A DNA stretch of 64,000 nt from positions 12,528,980-12,592,979 of the forward strand of contig OZ037771.1 of NCBI GenBank assembly GCA_964035545.1, given 5' to 3'. The position numbers and the translations under genes are program-made. How positions within the stretch are numbered: the first letter of the stretch is position 1; each line of letters opens with the position of its first letter. Of the stretch, positions 45,851 to 58,000 are shown piece by piece. The notes below the pieces were generated by a model, which worked only from the letters and a program-made list of their open reading frames with translations, searched no databases and was not told the DNA's origin. Origin of the DNA: Bugula neritina (lineage: Eukaryota > Bryozoa > Gymnolaemata > Cheilostomatida > Bugulidae).

Positions 45851-46259
45851 ATTTGTTTTGCTACCCTGGGGCGGAACTACGAGAAATTGGCCAATGTTGG
45901 AACAGTAGTAGTAATAGCTCAGATCTTAAACGATACTATAAAGTACATGGTACTTCTTGAATAAACCCCAACTTTTAATCATAATCAGTGATTAGTACAC
46001 TAGGCCTAGCAACTTGTAAAAACTTTGCTAGTAGAAGCACCAATTTGGTGGTCACTGAGTGCAGTAGCTACGAGGTTTCGAGTTCTGAGTCTAGATCTCA
46101 GAAAAGTGTATGCAAACTCTGTACTCTGTCGTCTAACTCGTTGCTGATTCTAGCGGCTTTTCAACTGGTTGATCTTTGTTCAGTAGAAAACATTGCTAGT
46201 AGCAGTACCAAATTGGAAGTGATTGCATTCAATGCGTGATTGTATAGATCCCCCAAAGC

Positions 46260-47050
46260 ATTGCTTTTAATATGATCAATATGAATCATAATTATAGCAA
46301 AGTCAAATACAATTATAATATAAAATTCAAATTCAAATTGTAATATTACATTTACTCATTACTCATAGTCATACTGTCATAGTGATAGTCATTAGCCATT
46401 ATGATTATTTATTAGTATAACCCAAACTGTAAGTGATAACTATAAATATAATCTTAATAATATTATCAATCTGAATCTAATCGTGATAATATTAATAAAA
46501 ATATGAATTTGAATTGAATATAATCATAATGCTATTAATTTTAAATGTACTATTATAATAATTATTATTATATTAAATTCAATGTGAATGTGTAGTGATG
46601 ACCAGCCAACCTTTACCATGATAATAGTAATACTAAATCTAATAATTATATAATCATTGTGATAGTGATACTCATACTCATAGTGATAGTCATACTGAAA
46701 GTGATACTCACACTCAAAGGGATAGTCATACTCATATTCATCATAGTTCATATGCTGATTGTGACGGTAATGCTTATACTGACAACTGATGGGCATGCTT
46801 ATAGCAGTATCACACTGTGACTATCACTATCAGTATCACATACAATTACATACAGTATCATAGGCTCGTAGCCATGCTCGGTCTTGTACACTATCAGTAC
46901 CACCGTAGTTGAAGTGAACATAAATTTTATACTTTAACTATTAGTTATGTCATAGTCATAGTGATAGTAGTAACCATACTCATAATTAAATTCAGTATCG
47001 TAGTAATAGTGATAGTAATTTTATAATTATAACGGTGACATTGCGATTGC
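46260..47050. repeat. Degenerate CATAGTGATAGTCATACT low-complexity region
   Basis: Irregular words such as ATAGTGATACTCATACTCAT, strongest at 46660-46750. The Tyr/His/Glu-rich open frame on the minus strand here follows from the repeats. Confidence 0.7.
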
Positions 47051-47376
47051 CATTTGTATTATAGCTATTTATTATTTTATATTATTAACGTTTTTATTTT
47101 TAAAATATTACTAACATTCGCAATAGTTAAAGCAAGTTAAGTGCACAATTCTAACTTTTTTGTGTCTTTTTTTAAACTATTATTATTTGCGAATTTGCTG
47201 TCCTATAAACATGATATTGCTACAATAATAGTAGTAGTGATGAACATCCTACTGTCTGGATTATGTGTTGGTAGTCTAAGGGCATTCTGACAATGTGATT
47301 AAGCCACAAACTAGTCAGTAGAGTAGAGTATGCATGTAGCTGTTCAGGCTCATGTTGCAGATAATGCAAATGTGTG

Positions 47377-48531
47377 ATGAGTGGACAGTGTGCAGCAGGT
47401 GCTTGCTCTCATACGTCCTCTACTCCATATCATCAGACCATAGATGAAGTTGAGTTTGAACGTGGCATATGGACAGCCGCTCTAGAAAATAATGTCGACA
47501 AGATGATCTCACTATTAACTAAAGATTCTGGTCATGCTAACAAGCAAGATGGCAATGGCTATACTGCCTTGGTATGTCGTTGGTAATTAGCCCTAAACAT
47601 TAAGGTTTTATAAGGACTTATAGGATTTTCTTGCGATTGATTTTTTACAAAAGTCATGCCATCTTTAGAGTAAAAAGATATGTTTTTTTTTAAATAATTT
47701 CTAACTAGTTTTAATTTTTTTTATTGATGAAATCGAAGCTGAGCTGTTAGATGTTAATTGAATGCTGGAATAATGGTGTTTAACTTGAATCATCATATCT
47801 TTCTAGCATTACGCAGCCAGGGCTGGCCACAAAGAGGCTTGCAAACTGCTTTTGTCTCACGATGCAGATATTAATGCTAGACTTAGAGGAGGAGATACGG
47901 CAATGCATCGAGCCAGTTACAAAGGACGGGTCGGTGTGGTTGAGCTACTCATCTCTCATGGAGCTGAGGCTATTCAGGGTGCAGATGGACAAACTCCGCT
48001 ACACAAGGTAATCTTTCGACAGGGTACTTGTTGAGTTATGCCAGCAACTGTTTGCTGCTGTATTCCCGTTACTGATTAGCATAAACTCACAAGTCATCTT
48101 TCAAATTAAACACTAAATATCTAATTTCCTCACTGTGCTTCCATTACTTTACATTATGCTAATAGGTACTCATACGATGAATTTGTAATTGTGGGTTTTC
48201 ATGAACTTATGGTTGTCGTTTCATTCGATGCAACTGTTCCAAGCATCAAATGAAAAATCTATTCACATAATTCGAAGCTTGGGAATGCAGTGAATGTATA
48301 ATCAAGTTTATACAGCTATGACAGCTACTCATAGAGACCTCATGTTTATGAACTCTTCAATGTGTCCATCTGCTCTCACAGGCAGTGGAACAGACTCAGC
48401 TACAAACAGCCAAGTTGTTAGTTGAGAGTTATCCTCACTTGAAAGCTGTCAGAGATGATAAACACAGACAGCCAATTGATTTGTATTCTGGAGAAGATGT
48501 GCAATGGCTGAGTTTACTTGCTGATGGCTAA
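47377..48531 (+). CDS. ANKRD39: Ankyrin repeat domain-containing protein 39, 181 aa
   Basis: Three phase-0 exons: 47377-47571, 47807-48007 and 48382-48531 (546 nt). The N-terminus, MSGQCAAGACSHTSS, is followed by VEFERGIWTAALENN, closely matching the (D/E)FERGIW(S/T)AAL start of vertebrate ANKRD39. Three to four ankyrin repeats follow: GYTALHYAARAGHKEACKLL, DTAMHRASYKGRVGVVELLI and QTPLHKAVEQTQLQTAKLLV. The C-terminus, LKAVRDDKHRQPIDL, also matches the family. Length equals that of the human protein (about 183). Ankyrin repeats mediate protein binding; the cellular role of ANKRD39 is poorly defined. The first possible start is the ATG at 47377, not the GTG one codon earlier. AATAAA at about 48765 is a likely polyadenylation signal. 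Intron 2 contains a MITE. Confidence 0.93.
48129..48294. mobile_element. MITE family B, copy 3 (ANKRD39 intron 2)
   Basis: Ends CTCACTGTGCTTCCATTACTT and GGGAATGCAGTGAA, with TTTCATTCGATGCAACTGTT inside. It is the most decayed of the three copies. Confidence 0.75.
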
Positions 48532-49033
48532 ACAACAGGGTTCCTATTGGTTGAAGAGTATTGGCAGTATGCATAGTATTGGTGGACAAGCCAATGCGCT
48601 CTATCTCGATCGCTATTGGTCAATATAAAGTGTACTAGATACTTATGTGTGTCATGTACCTAGCGTATTTCTTGTGAATATGATGCATTATTAAATACAA
48701 GACTGTAGATAACTTATTATAATTTTGTAAATATATTTGATATTCTACTATAGTAAAGTACCATAATAAAAAGGTATAGATAAAAACTCGTATATAATTG
48801 TGTAATTCTATTTCAGATGCAATGCATTATCAATATCATTAAGATTACACAATGCAGTTAGTATTTATCATAGAGGTATATTAAAAATATTATAGCGCAA
48901 TGAATGGTGGACGGAAAGAATAAACTTTAGTTGAGCAATACTATTGAGTGTCCTTGGAATAATATCATGGGTTGAGTGGAGCCTTAACTGTCCCGCATTG
49001 TCAAGCTGCTGTTTTTGGAATTTAAGGTTACAG
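48532..49033. other. 3' space between convergent ANKRD39 and CDKL5-like genes
   Basis: Only about 500 bp separate the two stop codons, so the 3' UTRs share this stretch or overlap. Nothing else is recognised. Confidence 0.6.
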
Positions 49034-52000
49034 TCATTGTTGCTTTCTAAAGCGAAGTAGTCCTTGGTCCTGTTCCAGTAGAGACCTGGGACTAAAGTTA
49101 AATATAGATTTGTCTCCCTCGTCCACTAGAGGTGTGGGTGTTTTGGCAGCAATGGGGTTTAGTTTGTGACTCTACAATGATATATACATGTTAAAATAAT
49201 AATCAGTGAGAACAACAAAATTTAGAAAGGTAAAACAACAGAATGTCAAAAGTTATATGCTGTAACGCAAAAGCTTTGCAAAACTATTTCACTACAAGCG
49301 AAGAAATCACAAGTTACATTCTAAATATACTTGTCAAAAGTGGAGCAATATTAAATGGGAATTAGGTTTTAAATGGATCCGTTGAATCATATAGCAACAT
49401 GTCGAAAGTTATTTCACAAATATTTATATTCCTGGTTTTAACTGAAAATTTTTGAAAGGACAACTCCAATTACTAGAATCTGTCACAATTCCTTAGTCAG
49501 CTACTGACTATATTATGAGCGGCACTAATTAAATGACAGAAAGCTCAAAGTCATGAGTCATAATACAATAGATTGCTAGCAGCCAATGAGCTGTAACATT
49601 TCTAACAGGTCTAAGCGTACATACCTTGTCTAGAGGAGTCTTTGAGCGTATTAATGGAAAGTTATTAGCCTTGGTGCTTATGTTACTAGTAGGGTTGCCA
49701 GTAGGGTGCACCGAACTACTCCAGGAGCTGGAGTTTCCATTCTGCAAATAAGGTGTTGGGCCTCGAGGTTCTTGTTTTGGTTTTTCTTCATTTTCTGAAG
49801 TAATGTTAGCCGGGAAATGTATCTAAAACAAAATTAAAGAATTAAAACAGCAAATTTATACTTTAATGCTATAATGACAGGATATTCGAGGCAGTCATAA
49901 CTATATTCTGTTAAAAATATCCTGTGCTAATGGGCTTTCCACAAATTGATAAATTTATTTTCCGCAGCCTTAAAGTTGCATTTATACCTTCACGATTTTC
50001 AGTCAGAAATTCAATTTAGCCGAGTTGAAATTTCATCGAGTTGCATTGCATTGTAAAAGCCACTCGTCAAAATTTTTGTACTGCGATTACTTAATCAGCC
50101 AATTTCAGAATGATAATCAAAAGGAATAATAACTCCTTGTAGACATCGGTATTTAATTGTGACTTTGGGACTAGATGACGTACTTATAATATGTTTATAA
50201 TTATCTCGGCTACACTTTTTCAATTATTGCTTTTATGCTGTCAACTTTACTAATTTACTGAAACTCGGTACTTTTTTAGTAGAGGTAACTGAGGCATAAA
50301 AGCAACTTTACTTACCAAACCAGTCTGTTTTCTTGGTTTCTTGTTGGACTTGGGATGACTCCGAATATTGGTAGTTGTCAGCCCTGTCTCTGCATCTCTC
50401 CACAATGCTGTGTTGGACGCTGTCGGAATGTTTTGTGAGTATATAGTAGTAGTGGAAGAGTCAGTCTGGTATTTGTTGTTGGTTTTCTGGTAGACTGTGG
50501 GACTTTGAGAGATGGGTCTTGACGAGACGTCATGCATGCCATCTATATCACAAGAGAAGACAACATTGATAATAAATAATATTGTCGCATACAGTATCAC
50601 ACACACACACATGCAATATACAGTTATATCTTACGAAATAACACACGTATGTAAGAAATTATTTATTACAAATCAAATAATAACCTGATGTTGTATGTAC
50701 ATCATGTGTGTTGACAGTAACATAAATATTTCAATGAAAGTTGAGTGACAAGCGACAGTGAAGTTGAGGAATCATAAGTCAGATAGAATTATATACCTTT
50801 CTCTCACAACTAAACGTACAATATCAGCATCTTTATAATGTACCACTAGTGACTACACTTCAGTCAATTTGCCTACTAGATTGTCAAGTTTCTGTGTATT
50901 TATATAAAATAGTGAACAACACTTGGGCCTGTATGCAGTTAATGAGGGAGAGAATCACCCAGGCCAACAAGAAACCACAGGAAATAAGAGTATATAAGCT
51001 AGCTTCAGGTCACAAAGAGTACTAATTCAACTAAACATGTCTATAGAGAGAGCTTTCCTTAACCTAACCACAGTCTATACTCTATACTATAAAATCCCAT
51101 AACATATACGAGTTGTTTGCTCATTTCAATAAGACACAGTCTTAGTTTTTAACATCCATTTCATCATGTACAGTATATAAGATGGTAGATGTATTTTTTC
51201 CACTAGAAATATTAGTTTCTTCTGGTGCAAATAAGTGAGACATATTATTTTATTTCGTGCTATGGGGAGGACAACTCTGAAAACAGATAATGTAATCATG
51301 ACATCCGTAAATCAGTCTGCGTATAGGACATACTTAACATTATATCACAGCTCATATAAATAACTCATGTGTGTTATAACACTACACTCAGTAATCCTTA
51401 TACAAGAAGAAATGATAGTTTAGATAAAATACATGTGACAACAAGCCTGGCTGTAAATTTGAATAATTTAGACGATATTTCCTGTGAAATTGTACGGAAA
51501 AACTAGACTACATCTCGGAAACGTAGAAAAAGCTGCAGCTATCAACCTATAGAAAATGATTTATAGCAAATTATTAGACAAGAAAAGATGTGTGGGGAAA
51601 AGTGTTGAAAAGACAGAGATGAAGTGACCATGCAACTGAAAGGTGAAAGCAATCAGCTTATTTTAGCATATAGACCTGTTTCACCTTCGTCATCAGAACA
51701 CGTAGTATCACATTCAGCCTCTTCATAAAAAGACTGCCTGCGGTCTGCAAGTTATTACCATTAAAGAGAGAATTATTTTCCAATAACTGTTAATAATTCT
51801 ATTTTAACAATTATTAGTTATTTTAAAATAATGCTAATAATTTAAATTTCAATGATGAAAAATATTTTATTTAATTTTTTTTAATTATACTGAATGAAGT
51901 CTTAGACACTTAATAAGACAACTTCTTTTATAAAATACCGTGGTATCTTCTAACAGCTTTGATTTTAGTATCTTTATGATTGAAATTTTGGTAGTAATCA

Positions 52001-55000
52001 ACTCACCATAATAATGACTTTTAGCCCTTCTGTCTCGCCCAAATAGAGAAAAGTTGGTGGGGACGGGTGACTGAGACATGATATACCCCCTATCCATTGA
52101 TATTTGTAAATCTTGTTTGCTGTGTTGATCAACCAATCTTTCTGTTAGCGTCTTCACAGGAGCTGATTTCTTCCGCGTCAGCGTGGTGCTGCTTTTAATT
52201 CGCTGAAGTTCTTCTTGAGTGGATAGTGACGGCTAAACAACAGTAAATATATTTATAGATAATTGAATGCATAAACCTTGAGCACGGTAAAACATTAGTT
52301 TCTTACATAGCAAGCGTGTGGGTTATGGTACTCTGTTGAGTTAATGAGAAGACAAATCCTGAAATAGCCGCTGAACGCAAATATAAAAGATAATCTTATC
52401 TCAAAAATTTGAATTGTAAGAAATTTCTATTTACTTTATACCATGCAAAGTAATCTTCAAGTGTGCTTGTTCAGGGGTTGTTTATTATACATATATTATG
52501 CAACAAAAATAGTATACTGAATATATAGCACATCAAATATGTAGTATAATAAATATAACATTTTAAATAGGAACATAGTATATTAACTATAATTAGGTGT
52601 CATGACAATTCAGACTTTATTTCAAGCAAATTGATCTACGTTTCTGATCACATGACTCAAATAAAAATATAAAAACTGAACTTATAACTAGTACATCTCT
52701 TCTTTGTTGTCAGGTAACAAGGTATAGAAACGTATTTTGTACCTACAGTAGTGGTTGAGGAACTACATTTGAATTGCACACTGTTTGTCTATTCAAATCA
52801 CCCAAAAGCTACTGACTGCAGTTAGCAGTTTGACATACCTTCTTGTGTGATTCTTGACTAGTATGAGCAGGTGCTATGTGAGTGGATGTCACATTAGCAG
52901 GTGTCATATAAGGAGAAGTAGTATTAGTGGATGTCACATGAGTAGTGGAGGGGCTCTGAGAAGCTGGTAATTGTGACTCATCAACGTGCTTCTTCAAAAA
53001 CTTTGAGTTTGGAGGCTTTGGGGAAAGGCTTTGCTCACTTTCCACCGACACAGAAACGGGATTCGTTCTAAAAATAGCAATGAAAATGACAACACAAAAG
53101 TTTTTTCTATAAAGAAAATTAATTCCCATTCAAGTTCAACTGCCTCCTGTACAAACACAAAGCATGAATTTTAGTAACAAAATTACACTCACCGGAAATC
53201 AAATTCTGTTTTCTGATACTGACGATTGTCAAAAGAACTGGACAACAAAACTTTATTAGAAGAGATAGTGTGCTGACTTGGCAGCTGTGATGGGGTCAAG
53301 GTCATGACCTGACTGTCGCTGAGCTTAGAGTCCGTGTGATGTGACTCATTGTTTGTAGATCGGTGAAGTTTTAAATGTAACCGGTTTTCTAGAATTGAAG
53401 GCCCGGTGTTTCGATTATCCGAGGTCACCGTATCTTGCAGACCCTCATTAGCTCGATGTCTAACATTGTTCTCTGTAGTTGACACTGTATGTACTGCAGG
53501 ACTTATTTTCTCCGAAATATTCTCCTTTCCAGATTTCTCCTTTTCCGAGACACTCAACTTTGACTTCAACTTCATGAACTTTTTAGGTTCTTTAGTCAAA
53601 GTATCACAAACTATTTTGTCACTTTCAATAGAGCTATTATTATGATCAGTAGAATCCAGCTTAGAGGTCATTGGAGTTCCTGGCCTAGTGCCTTGCTTGG
53701 CATTGAGGTCTACAATGCTTTTTCGCCTTGCTTTCTTTGGTGCTACAAGTACAGTCACAGAGCATGCAATAACAACAATTAAATTACAATGTTATATATA
53801 AATAAATATATATTCTTACGGAATCGTAACTTCATTAAAATTAAACGAGAAACCTTTTAATTCTTACTTTATTTATACAAACAAATAAACTATACTTATA
53901 TCTTAGAATCCAATGTATCAATTTTCTATCTGAGAAAATGGATACAGTGTTATCAGAAATATAAGTTTCCTATTTACTTATATAAATAAAATAGGATTTA
54001 AAATAATATTTCCAGTTTAAATTCATTTTTAATAATAAATATAAATTTACAAACAGACAAAATAAGTCCAAATAACAAATATTGATGCATACAGTTGAAT
54101 AGTCTGTAAAGAGAAGACAATTACCTGCGTAATTTCGGTTGACTAATCTATCGGTATTAAAGAAAGGGTGGTTGTAACACGAATCTGCTGCAAACCTGTC
54201 AGAAGGTGATAACTGCAGACACGCCTGCATGAAATCTATACCAATACTGCTGATAACACCTCTATACTTGTTGGACAAGGTTTCCGGAACTTTTACCACA
54301 GGAAACTGTAATGTACACGGAAGTAAAAAGTAGAGTTAAAACTATTTTTATATACAGAGTTGTCCCACTTTTGCTGAGACTCTAGTATATATAAATGGAA
54401 TGGAATCACTAGTATATAAATAGAATAAAGTTACTATAAAGTTCACCTTTAGCCCGTTGTATCTGGGGTTATTGTAAAACAAAGACATCTGGTGTTTAGT
54501 GAGAGGCCCGAGTACTTTCTGTATAGTGTACAGCTGATCTATCTCACTCTCTCCGGGAAATAGGGGTTGGCCGTCACTAAGCTCCCCCATAATACAACCA
54601 ATAGCCCAGATGTCCACAGGCTTACCATAACTTCCTCTGCAATGAACAGTATGATGAGTTATTCCCACTATTTAGCCTGTGAACTTAATACTGAGTCACC
54701 CTGATGTATAAAAAATAGGCTAAATTCTTAGAAATTGTCCCATAAATAGTTATAAAGTTAGCTGCTACATTTTAGGATATAAATTGGAAGGCTAGAGCTA
54801 GTTGTTTGGTGCTGGCATTGCTCAGTTGTCATGTACATATCTATATCTCAATTGATCTCATGTAAAATCATCAAACAAAATTGATATGTATGCAGCACTA
54901 CTGATATGACCTTATAGCTTTAATTTCTTCCCAATAGAATTCACAAGAAACAAATTTAAATCAATCAACTGACAAACTGTTGTAGTTTAGAAATCAGTTT

Positions 55001-58000
55001 ACTTGACTGCAAGCTTCATTATTTATTTCAAATTTTAATATGCACTTGCTGAAATATTTTTTACAAAGCTTTTGGCAGATAATTTAATTTGTAGAAATAT
55101 TTTCATAGACTCACCCGAGCAGCAACTCCGGAGATCTGTACCACCTGGTGGCCACGTAGTCCGTCAGCTGGTCATCACTGTTACTATCTATGTGTCTCGC
55201 AAACCCTGTAACAACATACTAAACAATTTCAACAGCTCAAACATATATACTTTGCACTACTCCATTCATTTGAATAAAACTGATAACAAATCGCAATTAA
55301 TTCTCATGTTTAATAATTCATATATTCATCTGCTATTGTAGTGTTGTGATTACACAGTGGCTCCTGTGGTGCATTGGCTAGTGTGTGAGTTTGCAGGCTG
55401 GAGGTCTCGGGTTCGAATCCCAGTAACAGCACATTTTTTATAGCTATCTTTAGCAAAAGTCTTAAATTATTCAGATTTTTTAGCTATATTTAGATACCGA
55501 AGTCACATAGTTTTAGCGTGTCGTTGTAACTAATGAGTAAATTCTCTGGTTTGATATCCCGATGCACGACGTCATTGTCATGGCACCATTTTATAGCCCT
55601 GATGAGTTGAAAAGTATAGGTTCTGACTTTCTCAGGTGTCACCCCTTCAGGGTGGTCTTCTAACACTTCCAACATGTTCTGAAAATACAGTCAGGAAGAG
55701 AGCATTATAGCTAATGGAAATATTATAGCTAGTAGAAATATTATATAACTAGTGGAAATATTATAGTTAGTATGGAAATATATCTCCAACACCAAAGAGC
55801 AGCTCAATGTCTGATTCAAAAGTAAGATATTGAAAGATTTTATCATTTATTGCTTTCTTGTGGACGATATACTTGTTAAATCCCTAGAAAACTGGAAATT
55901 TTTCAACACAGAAATATCAATAAAATATCAACAGAAGATTTAAGTTAACACAGTGGGTTCAATACACACTTTAGCTTTATATGTCCACGTTCCCAAGGTT
56001 TAGCACCTTCACATTAGTAAAACATAACAAAGGGTAAAGCTGAGTATTCGCCTTAGTAGAAATAAACTGCATGTCTTTAGGGAGGGAAGGAATATTTAAA
56101 AAAAAACTCACGCAAGTTTATAGTCACTATCCCTGTGAGAAACCCTTGATGGAAAGGGTTTTTGCTAGAATGGGCTAAGGACTTGTTTTAAATGAAGCAC
56201 AGGAGTAATTATGACTGGATGCTCTCCCTAACATCACCAATGGCCTTTGTCGGGGTTCGATCCCACAACTTCGTGTTCACAAAGCAAACGCTTTAACCCC
56301 TAGACCACGGCTGCTCTCAGGAAAGGAATATTTACACTGCAGGTATTTCCACAGTCAGTTGACTATATAATATATACTACATATAAATTATTAATTGCTA
56401 ACCAAGCAAGCAATTTCAATACATGTGATGGACTACAAGGCAGAGTTGCATGTTCTGTCACATCTTCTGCTTCTACCAACTTTGTATTACAAACAAGCTC
56501 CATGCTCGCAGTACAAAATGAAAGGTCATTTTACTTTAAAAGTTAGTACACACTCAATATCTCTAGTTTTTGGCTACTTTTCATAATTTAGCTGTCAATG
56601 TATTTAACAGTTTTTCCCCTTAAACTAACAAAATATTAGCAAATCTGATTGAATATCCTACGTTTCTCCCAATTCCCACAGTGACAATTTTTTTCATCGC
56701 AGCCCCTATATGTATATCTAGCTCACATAACAATGACGTTGCGCTTTAATATTGCAGGACCCCTCCCAGCTTTGTTGCTATGCATATTTAGAATCAAAAC
56801 ATAAAATTATCCATATAGTAAATGTTCATGAATTTTGAGCAAACTTTAATTTTTAGTTATAACTTGCTGAGCTTAGAGTGACAGCTACCTTGTCAACATA
56901 TTCAAAGACCAGGTAAAGTTTGCCCCGCCTCTTGAAGGCCTCCCTCAGCTCCACTACATTCTCATGCTTCAGACTTTTGAGCATCCGTAATTCTCTGAGA
57001 GTTGTCCTCTTCACGTCTTCATTTTCTGCAAACAAATCAGTTCAGTCGTAGTGTTTGTGTTGAAACTATAAAATCTACATAATAAAGGGAGGTAACTCCT
57101 GAAAACACAGCCTTACACTGGTTATTGTAGGTGGTAAACAATAACAGAATAATTTGTCAATCAATATGAAGAATCTTTTTAATCCTAGCTTTAAAGAGTT
57201 AATAACTGCAGCCAATGATCATACCATCAATAAAGCTTCTATCAAGGAACAACCTTCGAGCTATAAGAAAGTACATGCTATGCAATCAGAAAAAAATATT
57301 GCACCAACTGGGAAAAAATTGAATTTTAATAAGTCATGAGATATTTTTGACACAGAATAATGCAGGCTATGTGGTAGTTGTCCTATCTTTTGAACTATTA
57401 TTCCCTACAATATGTTTAAGTTTGAAACCATATCACAGCTTTCATTTTTTTAAAATATAACTTTGTCCAATTTAATGCCAAAGTTAGGATTATCTTACTT
57501 GGTCTAAACCACATCTAAAGTTTTCTAACAAAATTCATTGTAACCAAGACTTGAACATCAAAAAGCATAGACAGTTCTACCAATGGCTGCATTTCTTTTA
57601 TCCCAAAAGTATTTGTAAGAGTAGTTTTATAAATATAATCTCAGACTATCAAGTAATATGAGAAACTGCAGCACTTGATTGTTAGCTTAAAATTACTCTA
57701 ATGAGGAAACTAAAACAATATAATTAGTATTTACTCAATTGTATAAATAGCATTGCGAAACAACCCAGTATTATTCTAGTAGGAACAATGGTTTACTGAA
57801 GTTAACAAACTCAAAGTATTTGATATTGTCTCTAAACAATCTCAAAGCTAGGTATTGCCATGAAAGCTCAACTTCCCAACAGACTTTGTTTACCTCCCTT
57901 TGAAATTAGTTACATTGACTTTTCTTAGACTCGGAGCTTCAAAAGAAATTGTCAATAGCGACTAAAACCTTTTTAAATGAGCAGCTTTTCAAGGCAGCCA

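Larger units (their letters stand above)
42393..47376. other. Intergenic region of degenerate low-complexity DNA
   Basis: Between the divergent starts of the SLC46-like gene and ANKRD39. Most of 43640-44500, 45540-45850 and 46260-47050 is irregular AGTATGAGTATC/CATAGTGATAGTCA-type sequence. A SINE is at 43899-44107. 44640-45240 is less AT-rich and contains a TATA-like CATTCATATAAGAAG; an old LTR is possible but not supported. 45988-46239 is open on the plus strand and Ser-rich, with two similar halves, but no protein family is seen. Confidence 0.55.

Noticed and set aside
45988-46239. 83-codon Ser-rich open frame with two similar halves
   Set aside because: No start or splice context, no family; the halves look like a small duplication in low-complexity DNA.
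47374-47376. GTG as start of ANKRD39
   Set aside because: The ATG at 47377 is the normal start; the GTG has no support in a eukaryotic gene.
55357-55429. Functional tRNA gene
   Set aside because: A and B boxes are good, but the acceptor stem does not pair and no anticodon arm is convincing; listed as tRNA-like only.
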